Shown here piece by piece: positions 1 through 10,080 of a stretch of 64,000 bases of DNA; the stretch's first letter is position 1; the number at the start of each line of letters is the position of its first letter. This DNA comes from Annulohypoxylon bovei var. microspora (lineage: Eukaryota > Ascomycota > Sordariomycetes > Xylariales > Hypoxylaceae). Under the pieces are notes generated by a model. It had not been told where the DNA came from and ran no database searches. It saw only the letters and a list, made by a program, of their open reading frames with translations. The DNA is taken from assembly GCA_022836615.1 (NCBI GenBank), contig MU405213.1, positions 556,941 through 620,940 on the forward strand, given 5' to 3'. The translations under genes and the position numbers were made by a program.

Positions 1-3000
1 CGCCCTGTATGGCAACTTGAAGAGCTTCGTCTTTGCTAGTTGCAGCGCGGAACGCATTCCTATACGATACGGCTTGCCCTAAATCGTTACCGGCAGCTCG
101 TATCAAAGCAGCTGCCTCCGCTTTGAGATGCTTGAACCGTGGGTCCTCCGCATAGTAAGGCAAAGCGCCCGTGTTGCTTGGAACAAGCTTCAAGCCAGTC
201 AGGCACTGGGCGCCGCAACTACCGGATGTGGCCACCGCCAAAAGGCCCAAGACCTCGGCTTCAGAAATAGACTGCCCTCCAAAGTTCTTAGTAATCTCAT
301 CCTCTCGCCCTACGTTCTCGGCAACATAGCCTGCCCCAGTCACAGCTGTAAGGTCAAGGGAGACCCCAGGCAGGCCTTGTGCTGCTCTACATGAGGCGAA
401 CCCGTCGAGAAAAGTATTGGCAGCAGCATAGGCGGCTTGGCCACGACTGCCAACTATGCCCGCAGCGCTTGACAAGAGAACAAAATAGTCAAGTCGTGCG
501 TTGATAGACTCCAGCGCATTGTGGATGTTCCAAGTGCCCTTGACTTTTGCACGAGTTGCCGAAACATACGAGTCGTGAGTCATCTCTTCTATCAACCCAT
601 CCTATCACTAGTTAGACATTCTCTTATAATGGGCCTCCAATTAAGGATGCAGTCGAGTAAGACTGGACTTACTTGAAGCATCATTGCGGCATGAACCACG
701 CCACATATCGGTGGAAGTGTCTCGGCGTGCTCCCTCACGAATCGGTAGGCGTTTTCTTCGTTAGCAATATCGCATACCTTGACGATTATATGTGCTCTGT
801 CTCGAGTCTCGCTGACGAGTTGTTTCAGCTTATCAGCATTTCCTCCGCTCCTCGATAGCAACACGATGTGTCGGGCACCGTGCTCAACCATCCATCTAGC
901 CATACTACGTCCTAATCCGCCAGTGCCACCGATGATGATGTGAGTCCCGTCAGAATTTAGAAAGCACTTAGAAGCATAGTGCAATGCCTAGCCGAAATGT
1001 CAGTAATTTTCTAACTAACGGCCATTCAAGGATCTTCAATATGAATGTGGTACTTACCATTACCATGTCGCCCTTCCAGGCAGAAATTACAACAGGATGC
1101 AGAGTGCCTTGTTGGATCATTTGCAAACCCCTGCCCAGCTCGCTCATTCGTAATGCCACCACTTTCTTTAGGGGCTTTAAAGTACCCCTTGAAAGGCATC
1201 CTAAGACATCTCTGAGGATGTCTCTCATAAGCCGCGGGCGAGTAGTAGCCAGGTTCAGCAGATTGATTGACGTAAAACTTATGTTTTCGGCAAGATCTGA
1301 TCTAGCGCTCCAACCGTCTAGTTGATCATGGAGTGCTCCCTGCATATGGACAATGCGTCCAAAAGATGCAGTACTCGCCCAAACCTTACCCAAGATATCG
1401 GCTGCTGCTAATAACCCGGATGAGCTGGTGAGCACTACATCCATACCGGTTCCTTTGGTGGCATCTTGAATGTCGCGGTTAAAATAAATGCTGGTCGTAT
1501 CGAAGACATTCCTGCACTTGACGCCAAATGACTTCACAATAAACTCCTTTCTCTCGCTTCCATGGACTGCAACAAACACATTAGCGCCGAGATACTGCGC
1601 AATCTGTATCGATGCCAATCCCTTGGCGTCATTTATTTGGATAAGCACACGTTCCGACTTTCGAATGCGGATCACTTGCGAAAGCGCGTAAAAGGCCGTG
1701 CCGAAGGCGGATGGTATCATTGCCGCGTCCTCGAAGCTGATATTCTCTGGTATCTTGACAGCACCGCTGGCTGCAACACAGACGTGCGTGCCCAGCCGAC
1801 CCTCGCCCATGACGCAAACTCTGTCCCCAAGGCTAAGATTGACAACTTCGTGGCCTGCACGAGTGACGATACCACTGCATGATCTTTCGGGCTCACCAGA
1901 CGTATAGGTGCCCATATGCGCCGAAACATCATCTTGGCTCAGCCTGCTAGCCTTAACCTCTACCTCAATTTGGTCTTTGCCCAAGTCTTCGTCAGGGGAA
2001 ACATCTTCAAAGTAAAGGGTGTCAAGAGAACCTTCCGCTTGCGTAGCAGCTCGCAACCGACGTCCAGACTGGCGAAATGCTTGAAGGTACGGCTCAGATT
2101 TGCCTAGCTCGCGATGAACTCGTAGGTTCATATCGTCGTCGGCGATAAAACGAGGCACAACCAAGTCTCCACCTTGCTCGGCAAACTCCACCTCGGCTTC
2201 GGGACTGTCTGCTAGAATGGTTCGCCTGAACGCATCTTCAATCAATGCGGCTTGGCCCTCAACATCCAGTGTGCTATCTGGGTCAAGATCTAGAGTGACA
2301 GCCATCTTTCCGAGCTCTGATCGTACCGTGCGAAATAGACCCAAAACCATGTTGGTACTTGGGTTCATAGAAAATTTAGATGCGCCACATGTCACCCATA
2401 GGATGCCTCCAGATCGTATTAATAGACTTTGGACCTTTTCGAACTCGGCTTTATTCATTGAGGCTAGAACAGGCCGATCGAGCTCTGAAAGTACTACAAA
2501 AAAACCGTTGAAATTGCTGATTCGGGTCAGACTTGAGATATCTGGAGAGATCCCAGAATGGACCTCGATAACCTCGCATAGTGAGGCTACCAGTGTGTCG
2601 TCTCGGGTGCGCTCCGTCACGACCGTTACGCGTTCCCCATGGGTCTTGATATGCGCATGGCTTACGCCATTAGCATGTCGTGCTTCAGCTTGTTCCCATT
2701 GTATCTTATAGCATAGCTCTCTGGGCTTGGGTAGCTCGGAATCTTCAACCTTGAGCGGCATGAGCTTCAATCCTAGTATGGAGACGGTAGGGGACTCGCT
2801 ATCCGTTGGTGAGAACAGCTCGGCCAGGAATGTCTCGGACTTGGCGTCTCTTGTGGACTGGACGACGAACTTGGATCCAAAGCTCCTTTCCCAATCATCG
2901 CCAATATCGATATGGATCTGTTTTATAGAAGATGGCAGCTGTGGATCTGCGTCTCCGTCAAATCCCAAATTAGCTTGCGACACTTGAATAAGAGGTTCTA

Positions 3001-6000
3001 ACGTAGCTGGGTGAGCTAAATACGAAGACTCATATGCCAACGGCATTATAAGCTTCGTGTCCTGGAGGGCACCTTGGGCACTAAACCCGTAGGTGTCCAT
3101 TTTGACGCTTACCAGGTTCCAGAAGGTATGGGGATAGCTAATACCCCCGGAACTTAGGTTGAAATAGAAACCTGCTGCAGGCATTGATACTTCATCCCCC
3201 TCCGGTTTAGGATTGAAGTATTCCTTGGGGCGGGCAACCACTGTAGTATCTCTTTGCAGAGGATTCGCCTCGACGGAACCACGACAGTGTTCCAGCCATC
3301 CTCGCCTGGACTCGAAACTAGAGATGTGGAATTCATCCCAACCGGCTTCAGATGTAGCGTGCTTCCTAAGGCTTAGCAGGATCTCAACCGGCTGATCATC
3401 TGCTAGAAATAAATGCTCCGGAATAACGATGTCGCGCAGATCAAAGCTACCTGCTTCAAACCCTCTAATTGCCGCTCGCTGACTGGCTGCCTCTATAACC
3501 ATAGAGACGAAGGCCGACACTGGAAATACAGGCTGGTCATTAATCCGATATTCACGCAACCATGGAAGTTCCTCTAGTCTGATGAAGTTGCGCCACGTTG
3601 GCTCTAGGTCGCTGCTCCAATCGGTCAACGTTCCAATTAAGTCATGACGTGCAAACGGCTTGAGTCGATGCTGTCGCGTGATCCGACTCTCGTACCAACA
3701 ATGCTGGTGCGACCACGGATACGTGTAGAGGAAGGGAATGATGTCGGGCTTCTCCGTTTCAGAACGTCTGTGATTGACATTAAAGAAATCAATGCCCTCG
3801 TAGCCGCGAACGAAAAGCTGGCCAGTGAGCTCAAGCGTTGTCTCAGTAGCATCACGACCTCGTACAAGAGTTGGAATATATGTCGGCGCTTTGGAAGCTG
3901 GCTGCTCAAGCGTCTTAAGGGTCTGCATAATAGGACCTTTAAGAGCAGCATGTGGACCAATCTCAATGAGAATGTCAGGTTCGCTCTCCTCGCAAAGTAG
4001 TTGCAACGCTGTCGTAAAGCGCACTGGATTTGTCAAATTGTCTACCCAGTACTGCGGACCAAGATCGTCGGTAGTAATTTTGTGAGAACGAAGAGAAGAG
4101 AAGAACTCAACCTCGTCATTCCCTCTTCTCAGCTCGATGTCCGCGATCATGTTATAATACGTTTCGGAAACTAATTTTATATGCGGGCTATGATAGGCAA
4201 CATCGACGAAGAGCTTGCGATTGAAAATATTTTTGCTCGTCATCATATCAGAAAGTTGATCGATGGCCTCGGCGTCTCCTGAAACGGTTGTCGAAGTAGG
4301 CGAATTTTCACAGGCTGCTACCGCTTGAAACGGATCCCGTATTTGTTTGAGGAATGGCTGCAGCTCTTCGGCACCAATTCCTACAGCCATCATCGAACCT
4401 CGAACATCCTGGAAATTCTTTTTCAGGTCGATGATTACCTGGCCACGATAGTACGCCGCAGACATGGCCGCTTCGAGTGTCAAAGCTCCAGTTGCGTATG
4501 CCGCGCCAATCTCCCCACTTGAGTGGCCAATAACCGCAGAAGGCTTGATCCCCCATGATGCCAGGAGGTCTACCAATCCAATTTGAATGGCACTACAGAT
4601 CGGTTGACTGATATGGGCCATACCAACGCGTGAATTCTTTTCGTCCCTTGTTAGCTCCTCTAACAATGAGAAGTCGGCGTCGATGGATAGAAGATGTTTG
4701 TCAGCTCTCTGGATGGCCGATGCAAACACAGCGTGCGACTCCAGTAGCTCTCTACCCATGGCATACCACTGCGCGCCCTGCCCGGTGAAGACAAAAGCGA
4801 GCTTTGGTGACTTGGCGGGTGCACGCTTTGGCGCCACTTCACCGTTGAGGGCTATTGCTAACTTACCACACATATCGGCCACTAAAGCTATACGCCACGG
4901 TAGATGGGAACGCCGCTGACACAATGTGTCTAGTTACACGTCAGCATATCCGTTACTGGGGTGTAAGTGGCATTAAAACTTACAGGCCAAGTTCCGGGGC
5001 ATAGTGCTTTGATAAAGTTCCGCGTGTTGCTCGAGGAAAATACCCAGTTGCTCCATACTTCTTCTTGCGGCCACCTCGTCGTTACCACTTAGCACGAACA
5101 GCCGTTTCGTCTTGATGTGGCCTTCGAACTTGTTAGCATCCAGAAACTCGATTTCATTCTCCTCTGGTAGCGCCTTGAGTACTGCATGCCCGTTCGATCC
5201 GCTATATCCGAAGTTATTCACACATATATACTTCTTGTGTCGAGGAATTGGTTGCTGCCTCTGTGAGATCTAATCATAAATGTTAGTACTTGTCCCATCT
5301 AAGACCAGTTGCCATATAGCTTTGAGGGGAGCTCCTCTCGGTGAACTGACTTTCAGATTCCATTCGGACAAGGGAATAGCTGGGTTTTCCTTCTCGAAGT
5401 CGGCATTCGGTACAATAAACCCCTTTTCCAGCATAAGGGCAGCCTTCATGACTGATATAATACCGCTTGCATTTTCAAGGTGGCCAATGTTCGACTTCAC
5501 CGACCCGATATTTAATGGTTCGCATCCATCTAGCTGCTGGCTAAGTGCCCTGTATATTCCTTTGGCCTCTATAGGATCTCCGACTTTGGTGCCAGTTCCA
5601 TGAGCCTCGAAAAACCCGACATCCTTGGCATCGACTTTAGCTTGTGAAAGCACGTTTCGCAGCAACGATTCTTGCTCTTCTGAGCTAGGTGCCACGATAC
5701 CTTTGCGCAATTCACGTTAGTCTCCTACTCGCAAACAGCAGAAACGTAGGTTGGGTATACGCACCAACTGTTCGGCCATTGTGACTGATTCCCGTATGAG
5801 AAATGACGGCCCTGATGTAGTCTTTATCTTCTAGCGCTTTGTGCAGCGGCTTAAGGATCAAACACCCTACCCCCTCCCCTCTTGCATACCCAGACTTGGC
5901 GCGGTGATCAAATGCATAAGTTTTTCCCGAGTCGGCGAATAATCTATAATATTAAGTCAGTCAACCTCTCGAGGACAGAAGTACTACCTAACTTGCCTTA

Positions 6001-6714
6001 GTTTGGCCATAGATACCCAAACATCGGGTTGCGTGATGAGATGAGAGGCGGCAACAATAGCTTGTTCAGACTCCCCTGACCGCAGACTCTGAACAGCTAT
6101 GTGCAGCGCATGCATACTGGACGAGCAAGCTGTGTCGACAGTGAAGGTAGGTCCGCATAAATTGAAAAAGTATGATATTCGCCCGGCCAAAAATGCCCCT
6201 TGGTTCCCCGTGGGATCGAACATTGGTGAGTCGTCTAGGTCCCTAAGATTTCCCATCCTATGCTCATTGTCAGGGCCACCGATGAACACACCTACTTTCC
6301 GTCCCGAGATCGACTCCTTAGGAATGCCAGCATTCTCGAGAGCTTCGTACGCGCACTCAAGGAGGAGTCTCTGCGTAGGATCTTGCAGGAAATTAGCGCC
6401 TCGACACAGTTTATACTTGTAGGATAATATTTACCCATTGTCTCGGCTTCCTTGCGCGTCATATCAAAGAAGCCAGGATCGAACATTTCGAGATTCTGAG
6501 ATAGAAAATATCCTCCTTGCGAGTTTATCGTACCCTTCTTCTCTGGATTGGGGTGATTATAAGCCTCCTGGTTGAAGCGGCCTCGAGGTATCTTCGACCA
6601 CGCACTTCGTCCCTTGGTCAGCAGCTTCCAGAAGTCGCCTGGCGAAGACACGTCGCCGGGTAGGCGGCATGACATGCCCACAATGGCAATGGGCATCGGC
6701 GCCTCAGACTCCAT
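1..6714 (-). CDS. Highly reducing type I polyketide synthase, KS-AT-DH-ER-KR (C-terminal end off window)
   Basis: Iterative megasynthase building a polyketide from malonyl units. Exons, in order of transcription: 6714-6435, 6381-5997 (or to 5988), 5943-5765, 5700-5351, 5260-4984, 4929-1058, 987-673, 601-<1; all phases agree and at least 2,086 residues are readable without a stop. Ketosynthase: Cys179 in DTACSSS, His315 in EAHGTGT, His355 in NIGHLE. Acyltransferase: Ser627 in GHSSGE, His737 in YHSPH. The dehydratase fold (about 920-1225) carries Tyr951 where the HxxxGxxxxP motif needs His, and Glu1135 where HPxTLD needs Asp. No methyltransferase domain is seen; a structural pseudo-KR stretch (FRTVRSE) precedes the ER (about 1460-1780), whose GGVG-type cofactor motif is lost. 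The ketoreductase has GGTGGLG (1801-1807) and Lys1907, Ser1931, Tyr1944. The carrier domain must lie beyond position 1. The start is the first Met before a typical KS beginning (PIAIVGMSCRLPG). It is divergent from a serine hydrolase. The product is unknown. Confidence 0.95.
1595..1648 (-). other. Degenerate enoylreductase cofactor loop of the PKS
   Basis: The Rossmann loop of active PKS enoylreductases reads roughly VLIHAAAGGVGQAAIQLAQ. Here it reads VLIQINDAKGLASIQIAQ, one residue shorter and without the GGVG glycines. Flanking ER sequence (GDRVCVMG upstream, then ISFEDAAMIPSAFGTAFYAL) is intact. NADPH binding is expected to be lost; this is inferred from sequence alone. Confidence 0.65.
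2996..3550 (-). other. Degenerate dehydratase active site of the PKS
   Basis: The codon at 3548-3550 encodes Tyr in WLREYRINDQPVFP. In active fungal HR-PKS dehydratases the same register reads H-x3-G-x4-P; here it reads Y-x3-D-x4-P. The codon at 2996-2998 encodes Glu in HPATLEPLIQ, where the family has Asp. Both members of the catalytic His/Asp dyad are therefore substituted. The reading frame is otherwise open and the fold is recognisable, so the domain appears structural rather than decayed. Confidence 0.8.
5944..5996 (-). other. PKS intron 2, possible GC-AG intron
   Basis: To join the ketosynthase frame (AKLR then LFADSGKTYAFDH) two leftover bases are needed at the donor. A GC donor with context AG|GCAAGT at 5997/5996 gives AKLRLFADSG. 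A GT donor nine bases later (exon to 5988, intron 5944-5987, 44 bp) keeps the frame but inserts Gln-Val-Arg. The acceptor, ATTATAG, is the same in both cases. The GC donor matches the one used in the transketolase gene. Confidence 0.5.
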
Positions 6715-7976
6715 ATTGAGATGTGAGGACAGGTGTCAAAGAGTGATACCAAGAAGTAATGACTGGACAACCTTAAAATAATCATAGAATCACCGGAATC
6801 GAAGGCACCAGAAGTCATGATATATCGAGAAGCAAGAAAACGCACTTGAATTATGACCTAAGTACGATCCGTCCATTTCGAAAAACTTGCTATAAAACTA
6901 CTGATTGGGTTAAGCTTGCGTGGCAACGCTCCTCCAGAGACTGCCTCGTCAGGGGTTTAACTGACAATGAAACACGGGATTCCAGCAGACGGCAAATTTC
7001 CTACTTGAGACGAATGAGGATCGATATCACGATTAAGTCCGACGCTGTAAGGCCTCTTGCTGAGCCGCTTTTGGCTTCGATCCGACACAAGTCACACCCT
7101 CACAAAGTAAATAACTTATCTTCCGGCTCTCTACAAGGCACAGTGACATATATCCTAGTTCCCTGTCTACGGCACATTTTTCCTTCACGTCATCTTAATT
7201 CTTAGTAAGTGGGCGATTACGTTCAGGGAAATTCTTAAGTATGTGACTGAACTAACCGTACCTAGCAGGGCACTCCAGCCAAGACACCCTTACTAGTCGA
7301 TGTCTCGATACATAGTATTACAAGCTCGCAAGGTTCAGGCTCGGTCGGTGCGGTACGTCGTAAACCTAGTCTGATGTGGCTATACTACGTAATAACTCGT
7401 ACAAGATATGTAGGTAATGAGTATCGGAAGTCCGAGAGTATGTAGGTTGTCACCGGCTTCGTTATCGCGAGAATAGCACACCGGTTTGTTGGGACCGCAA
7501 CGTGCTTTGCCTAGCTGCATCTCCGAGGCTTGTTGTACCGGACAGGAGCCTCTCAGCGTCGAACACATGGGGACGACGCTTTCAAGATTTTTCTCCGTAG
7601 TCCAGGTATTCAGGGATAACGTCAGTTGACTTAGCTTCACTTGGCTATCGCTCAATATGAGTTTAAGAGTAGTCCCCACAGGCCGCAAGCCAATCTCTGA
7701 GTCATCATGTAGTCTGTAGCCTTAGAGAATTACCGTCTATGACATCGATATATAGCTGCTACTGGCTGTACGGTATCCGGACTTGTGCAAGGGGTAGCTT
7801 TACTTTGCTTTAGGCACGCAAGAACCTAACCTAATACAAGAATAATAGCAAAAGGGCACGTCGTCTCCTTTTCATGCGTACAACACATCGCTTTTTTTCA
7901 TAAAACCAATATAATAAGTTGGAGGAGAGCTAAAAAGAGAACGGGAAATCACATCTTTCGGATCCCTTCGCCAACA
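6715..7976. promoter_or_regulatory. Shared divergent intergenic region, PKS / serine hydrolase
   Basis: This 1.26-kb region separates two genes transcribed away from each other, so it should hold both promoters. Short ORFs here (for example 7380-7688 on the minus strand and 6846-7205 on the plus strand) look like chance: no domain, no splice context. A CGG-N3-CCG inverted repeat lies at 7771-7779. No other element was recognised with confidence. Confidence 0.5.
7771..7779. promoter_or_regulatory. CGG-TAT-CCG inverted repeat, candidate zinc-cluster factor site
   Basis: Palindromic CGG triplets spaced by 3 bp lie 198 bp upstream of the hydrolase start codon. Fungal Zn2Cys6 activators bind such inverted CGG pairs. 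A 9-bp site can occur by chance and no zinc-cluster gene is visible in the window, so this is only a candidate. Confidence 0.25.
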
Positions 7977-9146
7977 ATGAGATTCCTCTGCTTACCCGGC
8001 GCCTACGGGAGCGCTAAGGTAGGTTGTCGCTCGCTAACCACCCCAATTCCGTTCCCCAAGAGAGAGAGACGATGTTCAGTGTTGACGGGGAGAGTGAAAC
8101 AGAACTTCGGCGTCCAGCTCGGCCCCTTCTCCAAGCACATGGAGGACCGGGGCCTGGCGACGTTCGCCTTCACGCAGGGCGAGCACGAGGTCGAGCCGCC
8201 GCTCGGGTGGGAGAACTACTTCGGGTCGCGGCCGCTGTACCGGTTCATCGACGCGGCCGAGGGCGACGCCTTCGAGGCCGTCCGCAGGGTCCGCCACATC
8301 CCGCGCGGCCTCAGCCCCGAGGCCACCCTGCGCCTGTTCAGCAACAGGGACGAGCCCGCGTGCTCCAAGTGGCAGACCTTCCGCGAGGCGCTGGACCGCC
8401 TGTTCAAGACCCTCGACGACGACCCCGAGATCGACGGCCTGATCGGCTATTCCGAGGGCGCTATGATGGCCGCGTCGATCTGCGCCGAGGAGAATAGGAG
8501 GTGGGAGGAGAGGGGGATTCCTAGGCGTATCAAGGTAAGTTCTTCAAAACAAAGGCACTTTTTCATTCCCGTCCCCCTAGAGTTGTCACGTCAAACGCCC
8601 AGAAAACTAACAATTTCGCGTCTACCCCTATAGTTCGCCATATTCTTCGCGGGCTCGCCGCCGCTAGTCTCGGAGGGCGACGTGTTCGTGGCCAAGCTGG
8701 CGGACGAGTACGGGACGTCGATCGACATCCCGACGTTCCACGTGTTCGGGTCGAACGACCCGCTGGTGTACTCGTCGGTCGCGCTCTACAACGCGTGCAA
8801 CCAGGACGAGGCGCAGCTGTACGACCACGGGCTGGGCCACCTGGTGCCGCGCGACGCCGACAACGTCGAGCAGCTGGGCGACACGCTGTCCGACGTCATC
8901 ACCAAGATCAACAAGACCCGGGAGGCCGAGGGCGGCGGCGGCGGCGGCGGCGGCAAGAGGACGTCCCGGTCCGGCTCCGGCGCCGAGACCCCCGTCAGCG
9001 AGTTCACCGCCGACGAGTACACCACGAGCTCCTCCTCCGCCGTCTCGTCCGCCTCGTCCGCCGGCTCCGCCGCCGAGTCCGACCTCGACTCGCGGTCCAG
9101 CCACGGCGTCGACTCCCACGGGATCGCGAAGATCCAAGTAAAGTAA
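7977..9146 (+). CDS. FSH1/LovG-type serine hydrolase, alpha/beta fold
   Basis: Exons 7977-8018, 8103-8534 and 8634-9146 give 328 residues. The protein opens with MRFLCLPGAYGSAK, as FSH1/OVCA2-family hydrolases do. The catalytic triad is visible: Ser131 in GYSEGA, Asp200 in SNDPLV and His227 in GLGHLVPRD. A tail from about residue 247 contains a run of eight Gly and Ser/Thr-rich sequence of low complexity. Fungal members include LovG, a thioesterase that frees the polyketide from a partner HR-PKS; divergence from a PKS makes that role plausible here but unproven, because many FSH1 proteins are unrelated to clusters. Exons are very GC-rich with mostly G or C in third positions, unlike the PKS and most neighbours, so the two genes may have different histories. 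The start is the only Met giving the family N-terminus. Confidence 0.88.
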
Positions 9147-10080
9147 AGTTAAAGTAAAGTTTACTGAAACCAGCTTAACTGGGTATAACTAACTAACCGA
9201 CGACATGAAAGATTAGCAAGAGGTATTTTTTTTTTTCGTTAAATTGGGTTCTCGCTTGATGATTTGGCTTTCGATTTCCGTTATATTTATTGGGGATCTA
9301 GAAATTTCAAAGTGTTTTTATGATGGTTCTATTGGTTTAAATAATGAGCTGTCAACTTGAAGTACAACGGTTACCTTACCTACCTACCTCCTTAGGTTAC
9401 CTTAGGTACTTAATGAGCATACATACATACGGGAACAGAGCAAATAGTTTCAGCTTACGAGGTAGTTTGTTTAGACCTTGACATAACTATCAGAAATGCC
9501 TAGCTCTTATCATTTCTTTATATGTACCATCGTCGAAATTGCTCTCTCTAGATGGAAAAATCGAGCCCGATGAATCACCATACTTAGGTACTTACCCCAT
9601 AGAATCATAAATTAGGACAGGGATATATATATATCACTTAGGGGGTAACTTCATAGGCCAAGCTATCGAGATACTGCAAATGTATTGTGCAAACAATAAG
9701 CCTGCCACTCGTGTAGTATCCATAACGATAGCTATAACCACCAGCCCCTTTTCTGGTCCACCAGTCATGACGCGAGTGCATTAAAGCACGGCCGCAACTT
9801 CCTCGATGCGTCCGTCTTTAAACAACGAGAGGTATTAATTATGTACAATACTAGGTACAGGTACAGTGAATAGGACGACATCATTACCAACGCATCGTAT
9901 CCTCGTTCGGACCTATAGACCCTCGGCCACCTTCGTCAATTTTCGTGCGAACCCGAAACATATCCTGCCCTAATAATTAAGCCTCGCGCAGTCACCTTGA
10001 GATGAGTGGAGTCGTCCTGTTTTACTGTTTTTAAGGGGTGAATATCTGTGTAGATATTCCGTAACTGTCTAAGACCAGGT
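9147..10080. other. Convergent intergenic region
   Basis: This lies between the 3' ends of the hydrolase and tom70. It holds AT-rich DNA with a short TAAAG-type repeat just after the hydrolase stop, TACCTACC/TTAGGTA motifs near 9375-9405, a CATA run near 9418 and a TA run near 9625. No gene, RNA or terminator hairpin was recognised. Confidence 0.6.

Noticed and set aside
592..6714. Apparent frameshifts or pseudogene breaks in the PKS, because its open frames are fragmented
   Set aside because: Each break has a donor and acceptor, several with CTAAC branch sites, and exon phases add up exactly; the gene is intact as far as visible.
7380..7688. 102-residue ORF in the PKS/hydrolase promoter region
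   Set aside because: No domain, no splice context, and it lies inside a divergent promoter.
8664..9137. 157-residue minus-strand ORF opposite the hydrolase
   Set aside because: Composition artefact of GC-rich exons; Gly/Ala/Val-rich with no domain.
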